Of a DNA stretch of 64,000 nucleotides, positions 7,732 through 16,288 are shown in pieces. Source of the DNA: JAGPUQ01 sp036677085. Lineage in GTDB: Bacteria > Pseudomonadota > Gammaproteobacteria > Pseudomonadales > Porticoccaceae. The position numbers and the translations under genes are program-made. A model generated the notes under the pieces. The model had not been told where the DNA came from. It searched no databases and worked only from the letters and a program-made list of their open reading frames with translations. Positions within the stretch are counted from its first letter, which is position 1; every line of letters starts with the position of its first letter. The stretch is taken from assembly GCA_036677085.1 (NCBI GenBank), contig JAKFFI010000063.1, positions 7,056 to 71,055 of the forward strand, written 5' to 3'.

Positions 7732-8276
7732 GATCGACTTCCTCTGGAATTCATCCGTACTCGAGCGGCGAGTACCACCTTGGATCGCGATACCCTCGGC
7801 GATCGCGTGCCAAGACTGCCCATGGCCTGTGACTGCTTGATGCCGGGAACGTGACGTCTGGATGGACATTCCGTGACCGCCGGATACGGCCTGTCCTGTC
7901 GGCGCGGGCGGCGGTCTCCGCCACCGGTGGCTGCCGCCGTGGCCGGTACCGTCCGCCGCCGGTCCGGGACTGCTGATTTTCCGCGCCAATCACCCCCATC
8001 GCGGCAGGGTCGGGCATGGCATTTTGATTTCGCATGGGTTTTCCTGGGACACGCGATAAGCGCTACAGCGGAGCGCTGCGCGCAAAGATTCCCGACCGGA
8101 CCTGATGTACCTCTTCACTCAGCCGAGGACAGTGCCGTGCTCAAGCCAATGCGCTGACCGCGTTGGCACCGGGGCGCTGAGCCGCACGCCGCGCGGCAGT
8201 TACCGCAGCGTTCCGCACTTGGTCTCGTCGATCTTCGCGCCGGCGCACCGCGGGCGCGCCAACGGATGGCCGGGGC
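7732..8276. other. Non-coding region holding a duplicated leader and gene-tail scar
   Basis: 545 bases between the GDPD start and the stop of the acyl-CoA ligase. 7732-8013 should hold the GDPD promoter; I cannot place it. 8014-8184 is a fusion of two sequences found elsewhere in the window (next entry). 8185-8276 shows nothing recognisable. An open frame at 7873-8157 has no coding character. Confidence 0.55.
8014..8184 (+). pseudogene. Scar: amidohydrolase leader and start codons fused to an LLM oxidoreductase 3' end
   Basis: 8014-8144 resembles the leader of the amidohydrolase at 10472: both begin GCATGGCATTTTGATTT, continue with related GGGTTTT/CTGGG stretches and GCGCGCAAA...TTCCCGACC, and reach an initiation region followed by Leu-Lys-Pro (GTG CTC AAG CC here, ATG CTC AAA CCC there). 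Only one counterpart of the 22-bp repeat unit is present here instead of five. From 8145 the sequence is identical for 40 bases to 6168-6207, the end of the LLM gene with its stop. The whole amidohydrolase body and most of an LLM gene are missing, as if a deletion joined the start of one to the end of the other. Confidence 0.7.
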
Positions 8277-10103
8277 TCAGTGGTGTTCGTACATCCGTGC
8301 AATCTCGCTCGCGAATCTTTTTTCCAGGCCGGGGCGCTTGAGTTTGAGCGTGGGGGTCATGAGTCCCGCATCTATGGTCCAGGGCTCGCTCGTCAGAAAC
8401 ACCTGTTTGGGTGTGGCATGGGACGGAAAGGATTTCGCCTGCGCGGCAATGCGCGCGAGCGCCATGCGGCGCGCGGCATCCGACGACAGCGAATCCGGAC
8501 GGGCCGGATCCAGGCCCAGGGCTTTGGCCGCGTGCTCCCAGGTGTGCGGATCCACCACGGCCAATACCGCAAGGAAGGGTCGCTGCTCGCCCACCACCAG
8601 CACCTGCGCAAACAACGGGTCGGCCTGGATCGCCAGCTCCAGATCGCCGGGCGGGATTTTTTCGCCGGTCGAGGTGACGATGATGTCTTTGATGCGACCC
8701 ACGATGTACAACCGGCCATCGACCACCCTGGCCTGATCACCGGTGTGCAGCCAGCCGTCGGGCTCCAGCACGCGCTGCGTGTCTTCCGGGCGCTTCCAGT
8801 AGCCCAGCATGACGTTGGGGCCAGCAATGAGTAATTCGTCGTTGTCGCCGATGCGCACCTGCACACCCGCCAGCGGCCGGCCCACGGAGGCGGGCTCATT
8901 GTCGTCCGGCGCGTTGCAGCTGACTACCGGGGAAGTCTCGGTCATGCCGTAGCCCTGCAGAAGATTGAGGCCCAGGCCGAGGAAGAAGTGGGCCACATTG
9001 GCGCTCAAGGGCGCACCGCCGGCAATGGCCATGCGCAGCCGTCCGCCGAATGCCGCCAGGACTTTGTCCGCGACCAGCGGCCGCAAGGCGGCCCAGGCCA
9101 ACTGGTCGGTCCGGGCCGGAGCCACATGATGTTGGGCGGCAAGAAATACGCGCCACCCGATTTTTTCGGCCCACGCCAGAAGCGTGCGGCCCACGACGCC
9201 GCGCTCCTGCATGGCCTCCTGTACCTTGGCATGGATCCGCTCGTAGATGCGCGGCACTGACACCAGCACTGTGGGCCGCACGCTGAGCAGGTCTTCCGGC
9301 AGCAGCGCGACCGAGCGGGCGTAGGCCACGCAAGCGCCCGCTGCAATGGGCAGGTAATAGCCCACCGTGCGCTCGAAGGTGTGTGACAGCGGCAGGAACG
9401 ACAGCAGCACATCGCGTTCGGTCAGCGTGTAGCGCTCGAGCAAGGCATGAATGTTCGACACCACATTGCGGTGGGACAGCATCACTCCCTTGGGGCGACC
9501 GGTGGTGCCCGAGGTGTAGACCAGCGCCGCCAGGGCTTCGGCTGAGACGCGCGGCAGCTCGTGGTCATCGTCTGTTTCCAGGTTGGACGTGTCGGCGGTT
9601 TCCAGCCAGGCGTTCAGGCCAAGCATCAGATCGCCGCCGGGGGCCGTTGCGCCGGCGTCCAGTGCGATCACGCGTTGCAGCGCGGACGTGACGCCGCCCG
9701 CGGCGGCGATGGCTTGCCAGCGCTCCACGCTGTCGACCAGCAGGAGCGCAGCTTCGCTGTCGTGGAGGATGTAGCCTATGCTCTCGGGGTTGTCCAACGC
9801 GTGCATGGGCACCGGTACCAGTCCCAGTGACAAGGCCGCCAAATCCATGCTGACGTGGCCCAGCCCATTGGGCAGCAGGATCGCAACCCGAGCCCCGGGC
9901 GGGAGACGGTGGGCGAGCAGCGCCCGTCGCCAACGCGACACCTGGACGCCGATCTCCTGCCAGGACAGGCTGAGCCATTGCGCGGTCGCGCCATCGAACC
10001 AGCGATACGCCGTCCCACGCGGCGAGGCCGCCACGCGCCAGGCAAACAACTCGGGCAGGGTTTGCACATCGCGCAGACTCGCGGGAATGTAGCAACGGGC
10101 CAT
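8277..10103 (-). CDS. AMP-dependent long-chain fatty acid-CoA ligase
   Basis: 608 residues starting MARCYIPASLRDVQTLPELF. It activates a carboxylic acid with ATP to the acyl-adenylate and then the acyl-CoA. Seen: YTSGTTGRPKGVMLSHRNVV (A3 P-loop, about residues 190-210), FLPLSHTFERTVGYYLP, LLQGYGMTETSPVVS (A5), DGWLHTGDQARVVDGRLYIV (A7) and GRIKDIIVTSTGEKIPPGDL (A8). The length and LSFLPLSHTFER motif match the FadD15-like long-chain group. It is divergent from the amidohydrolase and probably feeds the acyl-CoA dehydrogenases of the region. It has no signal peptide. Confidence 0.92.
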   Translation of the reverse strand: MARCYIPASLRDVQTLPELFAWRVAASPRGTAYRWFDGATAQWLSLSWQEIGVQVSRWRRALLAHRLPPGARVAILLPNGLGHVSMDLAALSLGLVPVPMHALDNPESIGYILHDSEAALLLVDSVERWQAIAAAGGVTSALQRVIALDAGATAPGGDLMLGLNAWLETADTSNLETDDDHELPRVSAEALAALVYTSGTTGRPKGVMLSHRNVVSNIHALLERYTLTERDVLLSFLPLSHTFERTVGYYLPIAAGACVAYARSVALLPEDLLSVRPTVLVSVPRIYERIHAKVQEAMQERGVVGRTLLAWAEKIGWRVFLAAQHHVAPARTDQLAWAALRPLVADKVLAAFGGRLRMAIAGGAPLSANVAHFFLGLGLNLLQGYGMTETSPVVSCNAPDDNEPASVGRPLAGVQVRIGDNDELLIAGPNVMLGYWKRPEDTQRVLEPDGWLHTGDQARVVDGRLYIVGRIKDIIVTSTGEKIPPGDLELAIQADPLFAQVLVVGEQRPFLAVLAVVDPHTWEHAAKALGLDPARPDSLSSDAARRMALARIAAQAKSFPSHATPKQVFLTSEPWTIDAGLMTPTLKLKRPGLEKRFASEIARMYEHH

Positions 10104-10471
10104 CGATCACCTCTTCATCCAGACGAATGAGGTGCGAGCATACACGCCGACGCGAACCGTGCTCCCCGAGTGATTGACGCGCCCGGTGGGGACGGCCCCT
10201 GCCGAGCGCCGCTTCGCGCCCCATTCGGCAAACGCGCCCGGCATGGCATTTTGATTTAACTTGGGTTTTACTGGGTTTCATAAGCACAGCAGCGGCCACG
10301 TATCGCGCGCAAAATTCCCGACCTGACCCGCTGTACTGATTCACCGGCTGAGGCCTGTTCGTTCGCCTGTTGGGGCCTGTTCATTTATCTGCTGAGGCCT
10401 GTTCATTCACCTGCTGAGGCCTGTTCATTCACCTGCTGAGGCCAGTTCATTCACCTGCTGAGGAAAGTGCC
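10104..10471. other. Divergent regulatory region between the acyl-CoA ligase and the amidohydrolase
   Basis: 368 bases. 10104-10240 shows nothing definite. 10241-10349 is the leader segment that is also present, diverged, at 8014-8120. 10350-10459 is a 22-bp tandem repeat (next entry), followed by the ribosome-binding site GAGGAAAG and ATG 10472. Conservation of the leader in the second copy suggests that it holds the promoter, but I cannot pick a convincing -35/-10 pair. Confidence 0.5.
10350..10459 (+). repeat. Five tandem 22-bp repeats in the amidohydrolase leader
   Basis: Units begin at 10350, 10372, 10394, 10416 and 10438. The commonest unit reads GAGGCCTGTTCATTCACCTG plus CT; the first two units carry a few substitutions and the last has CCAG for CCTG. 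The sixth start (10460) runs straight into the real ribosome-binding site (GAGGAAAG), so each unit carries a GAGG core like a decoy Shine-Dalgarno. The divergent leader copy at 8014 has only one equivalent, so the array expanded here. Confidence 0.9.
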
Positions 10472-11575
10472 ATGCTCAAACCCGTGATTTCCGCGGACTC
10501 CCATATCGCCGAGCCGCCCACCTGTTATACCGACAACATCGATCCGAAATTCCGCGACCGCGCGCCCCATATGATCGAGCACGAAAAGTACGGCGACATC
10601 TTCGTCATCGACGGCATGGACCAGCCGGTGCCCATGGGGCTGGTGGCGGCGGCCGGGCGCAAGCCCGAGGAGCTCAAGCCGGGCGGCATGAAGTTTTCCG
10701 ACCTGCCGCGCAGCTCCTGGGACGCCAAGTACCGCGTCGCCGATCAGGACCGCGACGGCGTGTCCGCCGAGCTGATCTACCCGACCGTCGGCATGATGCT
10801 GTGCAACCACCCCGACATCGATTATCAGGTCGCCTGTTTCAATGCCTACAACCGCTGGCTGGAAGGCTATGTGGCCGACGCGCCGAAAAATCGCCTGTTC
10901 GGCCTGGGTCAGGTCGCGCTGCGTTCGGTGGACGAAGGCATCAAGGAAATCGAAGACGCCAAGAAACGCGGCTTCGTCGGCGTGATGATGACCGGCAACC
11001 CGCCCGCGGCGGACTATCACGACCCCATGTACGACGCCCTGTGGGAAGCCGCTGTCGATCTGCAGATGCCGCTGTCGTTCCACATCCTGACCTCCAAGGC
11101 CGATTCGATCACCAAACAGCGCGGCCCGAAGATCAACGGCTTCCTCGCCATCATGCGCGGCTGCCAGGACATTCTCGGCACATTCGTGTTCGGCGGCGTG
11201 TTCGAGCGGCACCCGAAGTTGAAAGTGGTCTGCGCCGAAGCCGACGCCGGCTGGGTGCCCCACTTCATCTACCGCATGGACCACGCCTACAACCGGCACC
11301 GCTACTGGATGAAGTGCCCGCCGCTGGAAAAACTGCCGAGCGAGTATTTCCAGAGCAACATCTACCTGACCTTCCAGGACGACTGGACCGCGTTCCGGCA
11401 CCGCGACGAAATGAACCCGCGACGGCTGATGTGGGCCAACGACTTCCCCCACAGCGATTCCACCTGGCCCTGGTCGCAGGAGATCCTGACCGAGCACACC
11501 AAGGACATGTCCGAGCAGGAAAAGAACTGGATCCTTCACGACAACGTCGTGGAGTGCTACAACCTGCCGATCTGA
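10472..11575 (+). CDS. Amidohydrolase family 2 (TIM-barrel metal-dependent hydrolase)
   Basis: 367 residues starting MLKPVISADSHIAEP, with GAGGAAAG 9 bases before the ATG. The family includes decarboxylases and hydrolases related to ACMSD. Seen: SADSHIAEPP at the first metal strand, ELIYPTVGMML, FNAYNRWLEGY, FGLGQVALRSVDEGIKEIE, FHILTSKAD and LMWANDFPHSDSTWP with the late-barrel Asp. The reaction cannot be assigned. Probably co-transcribed with the deacylase-like gene 74 bases downstream. A deleted second copy of its leader survives at 8014-8148. Confidence 0.88.
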   Translation: MLKPVISADSHIAEPPTCYTDNIDPKFRDRAPHMIEHEKYGDIFVIDGMDQPVPMGLVAAAGRKPEELKPGGMKFSDLPRSSWDAKYRVADQDRDGVSAELIYPTVGMMLCNHPDIDYQVACFNAYNRWLEGYVADAPKNRLFGLGQVALRSVDEGIKEIEDAKKRGFVGVMMTGNPPAADYHDPMYDALWEAAVDLQMPLSFHILTSKADSITKQRGPKINGFLAIMRGCQDILGTFVFGGVFERHPKLKVVCAEADAGWVPHFIYRMDHAYNRHRYWMKCPPLEKLPSEYFQSNIYLTFQDDWTAFRHRDEMNPRRLMWANDFPHSDSTWPWSQEILTEHTKDMSEQEKNWILHDNVVECYNLPI

Positions 11576-11649
11576 ACCGGGCCGTGAATACCGCCAACCA
11601 CCCCACCCGCCCGGCAGCCCCGGGCGGTTTGCGTTAGCGAGGTGACACC

Positions 11650-13353
11650 ATGAGCAACACCACCGACACCAGCACTACTTACGACATCAAGATCACCGGC
11701 GGCACCATCGTCGATGGCTCCGGGGCGCCCGGCTATCGCGGTGACGTCGCCATCAAGGACGGCAAGGTCGTGGCGCTTGGATCGGCACCCGGCACCGCCG
11801 CCACCACCATCGACGCCACGGACAGAATGGTCACGCCCGGGTTTGTGGACATCCACACCCATTACGATGCCCAGGTGCTCTGGGACCGGATGCTGACCAT
11901 CTCCCCCTGGCACGGCGTCACCACCGTGGTGCTGGGCAACTGCGGCTTCGGCGTCGCGCCGACCCGCCCCGAACACCGCGACCTGATCATCGGCACCCTC
12001 GAAAAGGTCGAGGGCATGAGCCCGGCGGCACTCAACGCGGGACTCGGTGCCGACTGGCCGTTCGAGACCTTTCCCCAGTATCTGGATGCCATCGAGAAGG
12101 CCGGCACCGCCATCAATGTGGGCGTGCTGATCGGCCACACTCCGACCCGCCTTTATGTGATGGGCGAAGCCGCCACGGAGCGCGAGGCCACCCCGGACGA
12201 AATCGAGCAGATGCGCAAGATCGTCGCCGAGGCCATGGCCGCCGGCGCCATCGGTTTTGCCACTTCCAAGTCCGCGACCCATGTGGGCCTCAAGGGCCGG
12301 CCAGTGCCGAGCCGGGTCGCCTCCTACGAGGAAATCCGCACCCTGGCCTCCACCCTGAAGGGCGGCAAGGGCATGATGCAGGCCACCGCCGGCAAGGAGC
12401 TCTGGTTCGACGAGTACGAAAAGCTCGCCGAGGAAAACGGCATCACCATCAGCTGGACCGCCATGCTGGCCGGCATGGTGAGCCCCGATGCCCACATCAA
12501 GCAGCAGGAGCGCACCGCCGAGCTGATCGCCAAGGGCCGCAACATCGTGCCCCAGGTAACGCCGCGCCCGCTGTGCTTCGAATTCCAGTTCAAGGAACCC
12601 TTCCCGTTCGAGAGCCTCTCGGTGTTCAAGCCGGTGGCGGCGGCGGATGCCGAAGGCAAGAAAAGGTATTACGCCGATCCCGAATTCCGCCGCGCCGTGA
12701 AGGAAAAAATGGCAAGCGTGCGCGCCTCGTTCCGCACTTCCTGGGAAAACGCCGTCATCTCCATGTGCGGCCGTCCGGAGTACGAAGAGCGCACCGTCGG
12801 CGAGGTCGCGCGGGAACTGGGCGTGGCGACCATCGATCTCGGCTTCGATCTGGCGCTCGCCACCAATCTGGAAGCCCGCTTCCGCATGCCGGTGGCCAAT
12901 GCCGACGAAGCCGCGGTCGAGGATCTGCTCAAGGACCCCAACACCGTGCTCGGCCTCTCCGACGCCGGCGCCCACGCCAGCCAGTTGTGCGACGCCTGTC
13001 TGCCCACCTATCTGCTGGGCCGCTGGGTGCGCGACAAACAGGCCATCCCGTTCGAGGAAGCCATCCGCATGCTGACCTCGCGGCCCGCCGCAGTGTTCGG
13101 CATCAAGGACCGGGGAACGCTGCAAGTGGGCAAGCCCGCCGATGTGGTGGTGATAAATCCCACCACGGTGAACGCGGGCGGACTGGAGCGCGTCTACGAC
13201 CAGCCTGCGGGGCAGGACCGGCTGATAGCAAAGGCCCAGGGAGTCGATGCGGTGATCGTCAACGGGGTGCTGCTGCGGCAACGCGATCGCGATCTGCTGG
13301 GCACGGGCGACGCGCTGCCCGGTCAGCTATTGCGGCGGGGAGTGAATGCCTGA
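11650..13353 (+). CDS. N-acyl-D-amino-acid deacylase-like amidohydrolase (family 3)
   Basis: 567 residues. A beta-sandwich start (YDIKITGGTIVDGSGAPGYR) leads to the metal site VTPGFVDIHTHYDAQVLWD (HxH, about residue 76). GVTTVVLGNCGFGVAP, GLSDAGAHASQLCDA (late metal Asp) and LTSRPAAVFGIKDRGTLQVG (return to the sandwich) complete a D-aminoacylase/dihydroorotase-like enzyme. The family hydrolyses N-acyl-D-amino acids, but many members act on other amides, so the substrate is open. The ribosome-binding site is GAGGTGACACC. It follows the family 2 amidohydrolase on the same strand and is followed by a 14-bp hairpin. Confidence 0.88.
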   Translation: MSNTTDTSTTYDIKITGGTIVDGSGAPGYRGDVAIKDGKVVALGSAPGTAATTIDATDRMVTPGFVDIHTHYDAQVLWDRMLTISPWHGVTTVVLGNCGFGVAPTRPEHRDLIIGTLEKVEGMSPAALNAGLGADWPFETFPQYLDAIEKAGTAINVGVLIGHTPTRLYVMGEAATEREATPDEIEQMRKIVAEAMAAGAIGFATSKSATHVGLKGRPVPSRVASYEEIRTLASTLKGGKGMMQATAGKELWFDEYEKLAEENGITISWTAMLAGMVSPDAHIKQQERTAELIAKGRNIVPQVTPRPLCFEFQFKEPFPFESLSVFKPVAAADAEGKKRYYADPEFRRAVKEKMASVRASFRTSWENAVISMCGRPEYEERTVGEVARELGVATIDLGFDLALATNLEARFRMPVANADEAAVEDLLKDPNTVLGLSDAGAHASQLCDACLPTYLLGRWVRDKQAIPFEEAIRMLTSRPAAVFGIKDRGTLQVGKPADVVVINPTTVNAGGLERVYDQPAGQDRLIAKAQGVDAVIVNGVLLRQRDRDLLGTGDALPGQLLRRGVNA

Positions 13354-13395
13354 GGCGACACGACTCGCAATGAACCCGGGAGAATCCTGTTCGTA

Positions 13396-13429
13396 AATTC
13401 AGCCCCTGCAGTCACGCAGGGGCTGAATT
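13396..13429 (+). terminator. Perfect 14-bp hairpin after the deacylase gene
   Basis: AATTCAGCCCCTGC (13396-13409), loop AGTCAC, GCAGGGGCTGAATT (13416-13429). It is 42 bases past the stop at 13353. The following bases (GGTTTACC) are a poor T-tract, so termination efficiency is uncertain. Being symmetric, it could serve both strands. Confidence 0.55.
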
Positions 13430-13541
13430 GGTTTACCGGCTTTCTGCGTGAGTCCCACCGACCGAAGCCATCCTGGACGGTTGGCATTTTTACCGACAGT
13501 GAAAAGACGAAAACAGGGATCCGGTCGCCCCTTGATTGAGG

Positions 13542-13661
13542 TTACTGAACACCGGAATTGACGATAACTGCGGCCTGGCCGCCTTTGATCAGCCACGCCG
13601 CCTCCAGTTTGAATTCCCGGGTGCATTTGCCCCGGGGTTGCCCGTCGTTTCTCCTGCTAAC
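13542..13661 (-). pseudogene. Possible IS3-family OrfA remnant
   Basis: On the minus strand one frame reads SRRNDGQPRGKCTREFKLEA then AWLIKGGQAAVIVNSGVQ and a stop. The TREFKLEAAWLI core resembles the start of IS3/IS911-type OrfA helix-turn-helix proteins (xEFKLEAVRL...). No start codon, no downstream helix-turn-helix body, no OrfB and no terminal repeats are visible. The likeness is short, so this stays tentative. Confidence 0.35.
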
Positions 13662-13761
13662 TTTTGAATCTCCAATCACTGCATTCGACCATCGGCCAGC
13701 GCGTACGCTTTTGAAGGGCACTCACACCACAGTCTGCGTGCCCCTCATCAACACCCATCCG

Positions 13762-14838
13762 TCAAGCGGCGCTTTGGCTTTTCCAGTTATGCAGCTCGGG
13801 GATACAACGCGCCCCGTACAGCTTCATGCTGCGCTCGCAATAGTCATAGGGCATGCCCGCAAAGCTGAAGCAGCCGTTGAGCTGGAAGTCGCCCAGATCT
13901 TTTTGGCGGGTTTCGAGTTTGTCGAAAATCTGTTGTGGGGTGCCCCAGATCTGGAAGTCGACAAAGGCATCCGCCACCTTGTCGAGTCCAAGCTCCTGCA
14001 GCATCCTGGCGGCATCGCCGTAGGCGGCGTAGCCCTTGGTGCCGGCGAAGTGCGAACCCGCCATCTCGTAGTGGTTGGCGGCGGTGAGGAAGTAGGCGGC
14101 GATGTACTTGCGGGCCATCTCTTCGGCGCGCTCGGCACTGTCGTCGCAGATGATGAAATCGTTGCACAGCACCGGCAGCGGCTCGCGTCCGTGGTGCTTG
14201 CGGTACAGGTCCCGGTAGCGGTTCACTTCGGCGGCCATCTGCTCGATGGGGCGCTGCATGAACAGCATGATCTGGGACCCGAGTTCGGCACCGGCATCGA
14301 TGGAATCCGGCGACATGGCCACCGAGAAGGTACGGCCGGCAAAGCTTTTCAGCGGCCGCGGGCGGATTTCGACGCGGGGCTGCTTGACCACTTCACCGTC
14401 ATATTCCGCGAATCCGGTTTCGAGCGCCGTGGTGATCATCCGGGCCGCTTCGTTGAACTTGGTGCGGCTCTGGTTCATATCCTCCCGAAACCCTTCGTAT
14501 TCCAGGCGCGCCAGTCCGCGTCCCATGCCGAGAATGGTACGGCCATTGCTGTAGTAATCGAGCAGCGCAATTTCTTCGGCCACGCGCAGCGGATCGTGCC
14601 AGGGCAGGATCACCGCACCGGTACCCAGCTTGATACGGCTGGTGCAGCCGGCCATGTAGCTCAGAAACTGGGTGACATCGGGACACATGGTGTAGTCGGT
14701 GAAATGGTGTTCGACGCACCAGATGGAATCGAAACCGAATGGCTCGGCCAGTTTGGCGAGCTTGAGCTCGGCGGTATAGACCTCGGCATCGCTGAGGTTG
14801 CCGGGGTTCTGGAACAGCATCTGTATTCCGCATTCCAT
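13762..14838 (-). CDS. LLM-class flavin-dependent oxidoreductase
   Basis: 358 residues starting MECGIQMLFQNPGNLSD, with ribosome-binding site AGGAGA. It is a bacterial-luciferase-like barrel: PFGFDSIWCVEHHFTDYTM, CTSRIKLGTGAVILPWHDPL, RVAEEIALLDYYSNGRTILG and GRGLARLEYEGF match the monooxygenase group annotated near acyl-CoA metabolism. It would use reduced FMN or F420 and oxygen; the substrate is unknown. Divergent from the persulfide dioxygenase, with two interleaved inverted repeats between them. It is one of three paralogues in this region and closer in architecture to the one at 18072 than to the short one at 5319. Confidence 0.88.
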   Translation of the reverse strand: MECGIQMLFQNPGNLSDAEVYTAELKLAKLAEPFGFDSIWCVEHHFTDYTMCPDVTQFLSYMAGCTSRIKLGTGAVILPWHDPLRVAEEIALLDYYSNGRTILGMGRGLARLEYEGFREDMNQSRTKFNEAARMITTALETGFAEYDGEVVKQPRVEIRPRPLKSFAGRTFSVAMSPDSIDAGAELGSQIMLFMQRPIEQMAAEVNRYRDLYRKHHGREPLPVLCNDFIICDDSAERAEEMARKYIAAYFLTAANHYEMAGSHFAGTKGYAAYGDAARMLQELGLDKVADAFVDFQIWGTPQQIFDKLETRQKDLGDFQLNGCFSFAGMPYDYCERSMKLYGARCIPELHNWKSQSAA

Positions 14839-14939
14839 CGGGGGTCTCCTGGGGTGGCGCCGCTGGGCGGCGCGGGGGCTGGGAAAGTCTTCAGGCGGCG
14901 TAACTTACCCCATACCACCCCCTGCCGCCAGTCGGGTCG

Positions 14940-15055
14940 AAGTGGCGGACGCAGTCGCCTGATCCCATGATCTGGCGCAGCACATCGGCCTGATACCGCA
15001 TCGCCATGGTCCGCCACTTGCCCTAGAATCGGGCTTACACCGCCGCCAGATCATG
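14940..15055. promoter_or_regulatory. Two interleaved perfect inverted repeats in a divergent promoter region
   Basis: Pair A: AAGTGGCGGAC (14940-14950) with GTCCGCCACTT (15009-15019). Pair B: CATGATCTGGCG (14966-14977) with CGCCAGATCATG (15044-15055). The order A-B-A'-B' is pseudoknot-compatible in the RNA, or two operator pairs in DNA. The last arm overlaps the ribosome-binding region of the downstream gene (TGAGGACATG). A TAGAAT -10-like box lies at 15024-15029. No assignment to a known riboswitch or regulator. Confidence 0.55.
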
Positions 15056-15060
15056 AGGAC

Positions 15061-16143
15061 ATGCGAATGCTCATTTTTCGTCAATTGTTCGACCAGGAAT
15101 CGTCCACCTACACCTATCTGCTCGGCGACGGCGACACCGGCGCTGCGGTGCTCATCGATCCGGTGTTCGAGCAGGCGCGCCGCGATACCGCACTGCTCAC
15201 GGAACTTGGGCTGAAGCTGACCGCGGTGCTGGATACCCATTGCCACGCCGATCATGTCACCGGCGCCTGGCTGCTCAAGCAGCGCACCGGCGCCGACATC
15301 CTGATCGCCGCCAATTCCGGGGTCGAGGGCGCGGACCGCTATCTGCGCCAGGGCGAGCACGTCAAGTTCGGCGGTCGCTATCTTGAGGTCCGCGAAACAC
15401 CCGGGCACACCAACGGCTGCCTCAGCTATGTGCTGGATGACGAAAGCATGGCCTTCACCGGCGATGCCCTGCTGATTCGCGGCTGCGGCCGCACGGATTT
15501 CCAGCAGGGCGACGCAGGGCGCCTGTATCGCTCCATTCATACCCAGATTTTTTCCCTGCCCGACGCCACCCGACTCTATCCGGGCCATGATTACCACGGT
15601 CTGACGGTGACCAGCGTCGGCGAAGAAAAGCGCTATAACCCACGCTGCGGTGGGCAGATCAGCGAGGCGGATTTTGCCGGCTACATGAACAATCTCAACC
15701 TGCCCCATCCCAAGAAAATCGATATCGCGGTACCCGCCAACCTCAAATGCGGCCGTCCGGACACCGGCACGGTGCCGGACGATGGGCCGCACTGGGCACC
15801 GCTGACCTATACCTTCGCGGGGCTCTGGGAGATCGACCCGCGCTGGCTGGAGGAGCACCTCGATGCCGTGCGCGTACTGGATGTGCGCGAGCCCGACGAA
15901 TTCGAAGGTCCGCTCGGGCATATACCCGGCGCCCAGTTGATCCCCCTGGGCACATTGTCGGCACGGATCGCCGAGATCGCCACCGACAAGCCCGTGGTAA
16001 CGGTATGCCGCTCCGGAGGTCGATCCGCCCAGGCCACCGTGCTGCTGCAGCGTGCCGGCATCGAGCGCGTCGCCAATCTGGCCGGCGGTATGTTGCGCTG
16101 GCGCGCCGGTGGCCACGCCGTGGTGGGTGGAGTGAGCGGCTAA
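15061..16143 (+). CDS. Persulfide dioxygenase-rhodanese fusion (MBL fold, ETHE1-like)
   Basis: 360 residues. The N-terminal metallo-beta-lactamase fold has the metal motif THCHADHVTGAW (HxHxDH, about 60-66), RETPGHTNGCLSYV and FTGDALLIRGCGRTDFQ, as in ETHE1-type persulfide dioxygenases that oxidise glutathione persulfide to sulfite. The C-terminal third (from about 255) is a rhodanese domain with its active-site Cys in TVCRSGGRSAQ, which would move the sulfane sulfur. Such natural fusions are known (PRF type). ATG 15067 is an alternative start. The last 39 codons, stop included, have a diverged copy at 17893-18009. Confidence 0.93.
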   Translation: MRMLIFRQLFDQESSTYTYLLGDGDTGAAVLIDPVFEQARRDTALLTELGLKLTAVLDTHCHADHVTGAWLLKQRTGADILIAANSGVEGADRYLRQGEHVKFGGRYLEVRETPGHTNGCLSYVLDDESMAFTGDALLIRGCGRTDFQQGDAGRLYRSIHTQIFSLPDATRLYPGHDYHGLTVTSVGEEKRYNPRCGGQISEADFAGYMNNLNLPHPKKIDIAVPANLKCGRPDTGTVPDDGPHWAPLTYTFAGLWEIDPRWLEEHLDAVRVLDVREPDEFEGPLGHIPGAQLIPLGTLSARIAEIATDKPVVTVCRSGGRSAQATVLLQRAGIERVANLAGGMLRWRAGGHAVVGGVSG

Positions 16144-16288
16144 GGATGCTCTGGATAAACCCGTGCGTGGTGAGTCCTGCGCCAATCGAAGGATCGAACC
16201 CGGCAGCGGCATTTGTTGGCTCCGGCCCGGCACCCTCCGACGGGCTCAGGACGAACGCCAGGATGGTTCGGAGCCTCCCTAGTTTTCG

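Larger units (their letters stand above)
13354..13761. other. Intergenic region with hairpin and transposase remnant
   Basis: 408 bases between convergent genes. It holds a perfect hairpin (13396-13429) and a decayed IS3-type reading frame (13542-13661). I recognise nothing else. Confidence 0.5.

Noticed and set aside
7873..8157. 94-codon frame in the GDPD upstream region
   Set aside because: Arg/Pro-rich, no ribosome-binding site, and it runs across the leader-tail scar.
10350..10459. CRISPR array
   Set aside because: The 22-bp units are directly adjacent without spacers and no cas genes are present.
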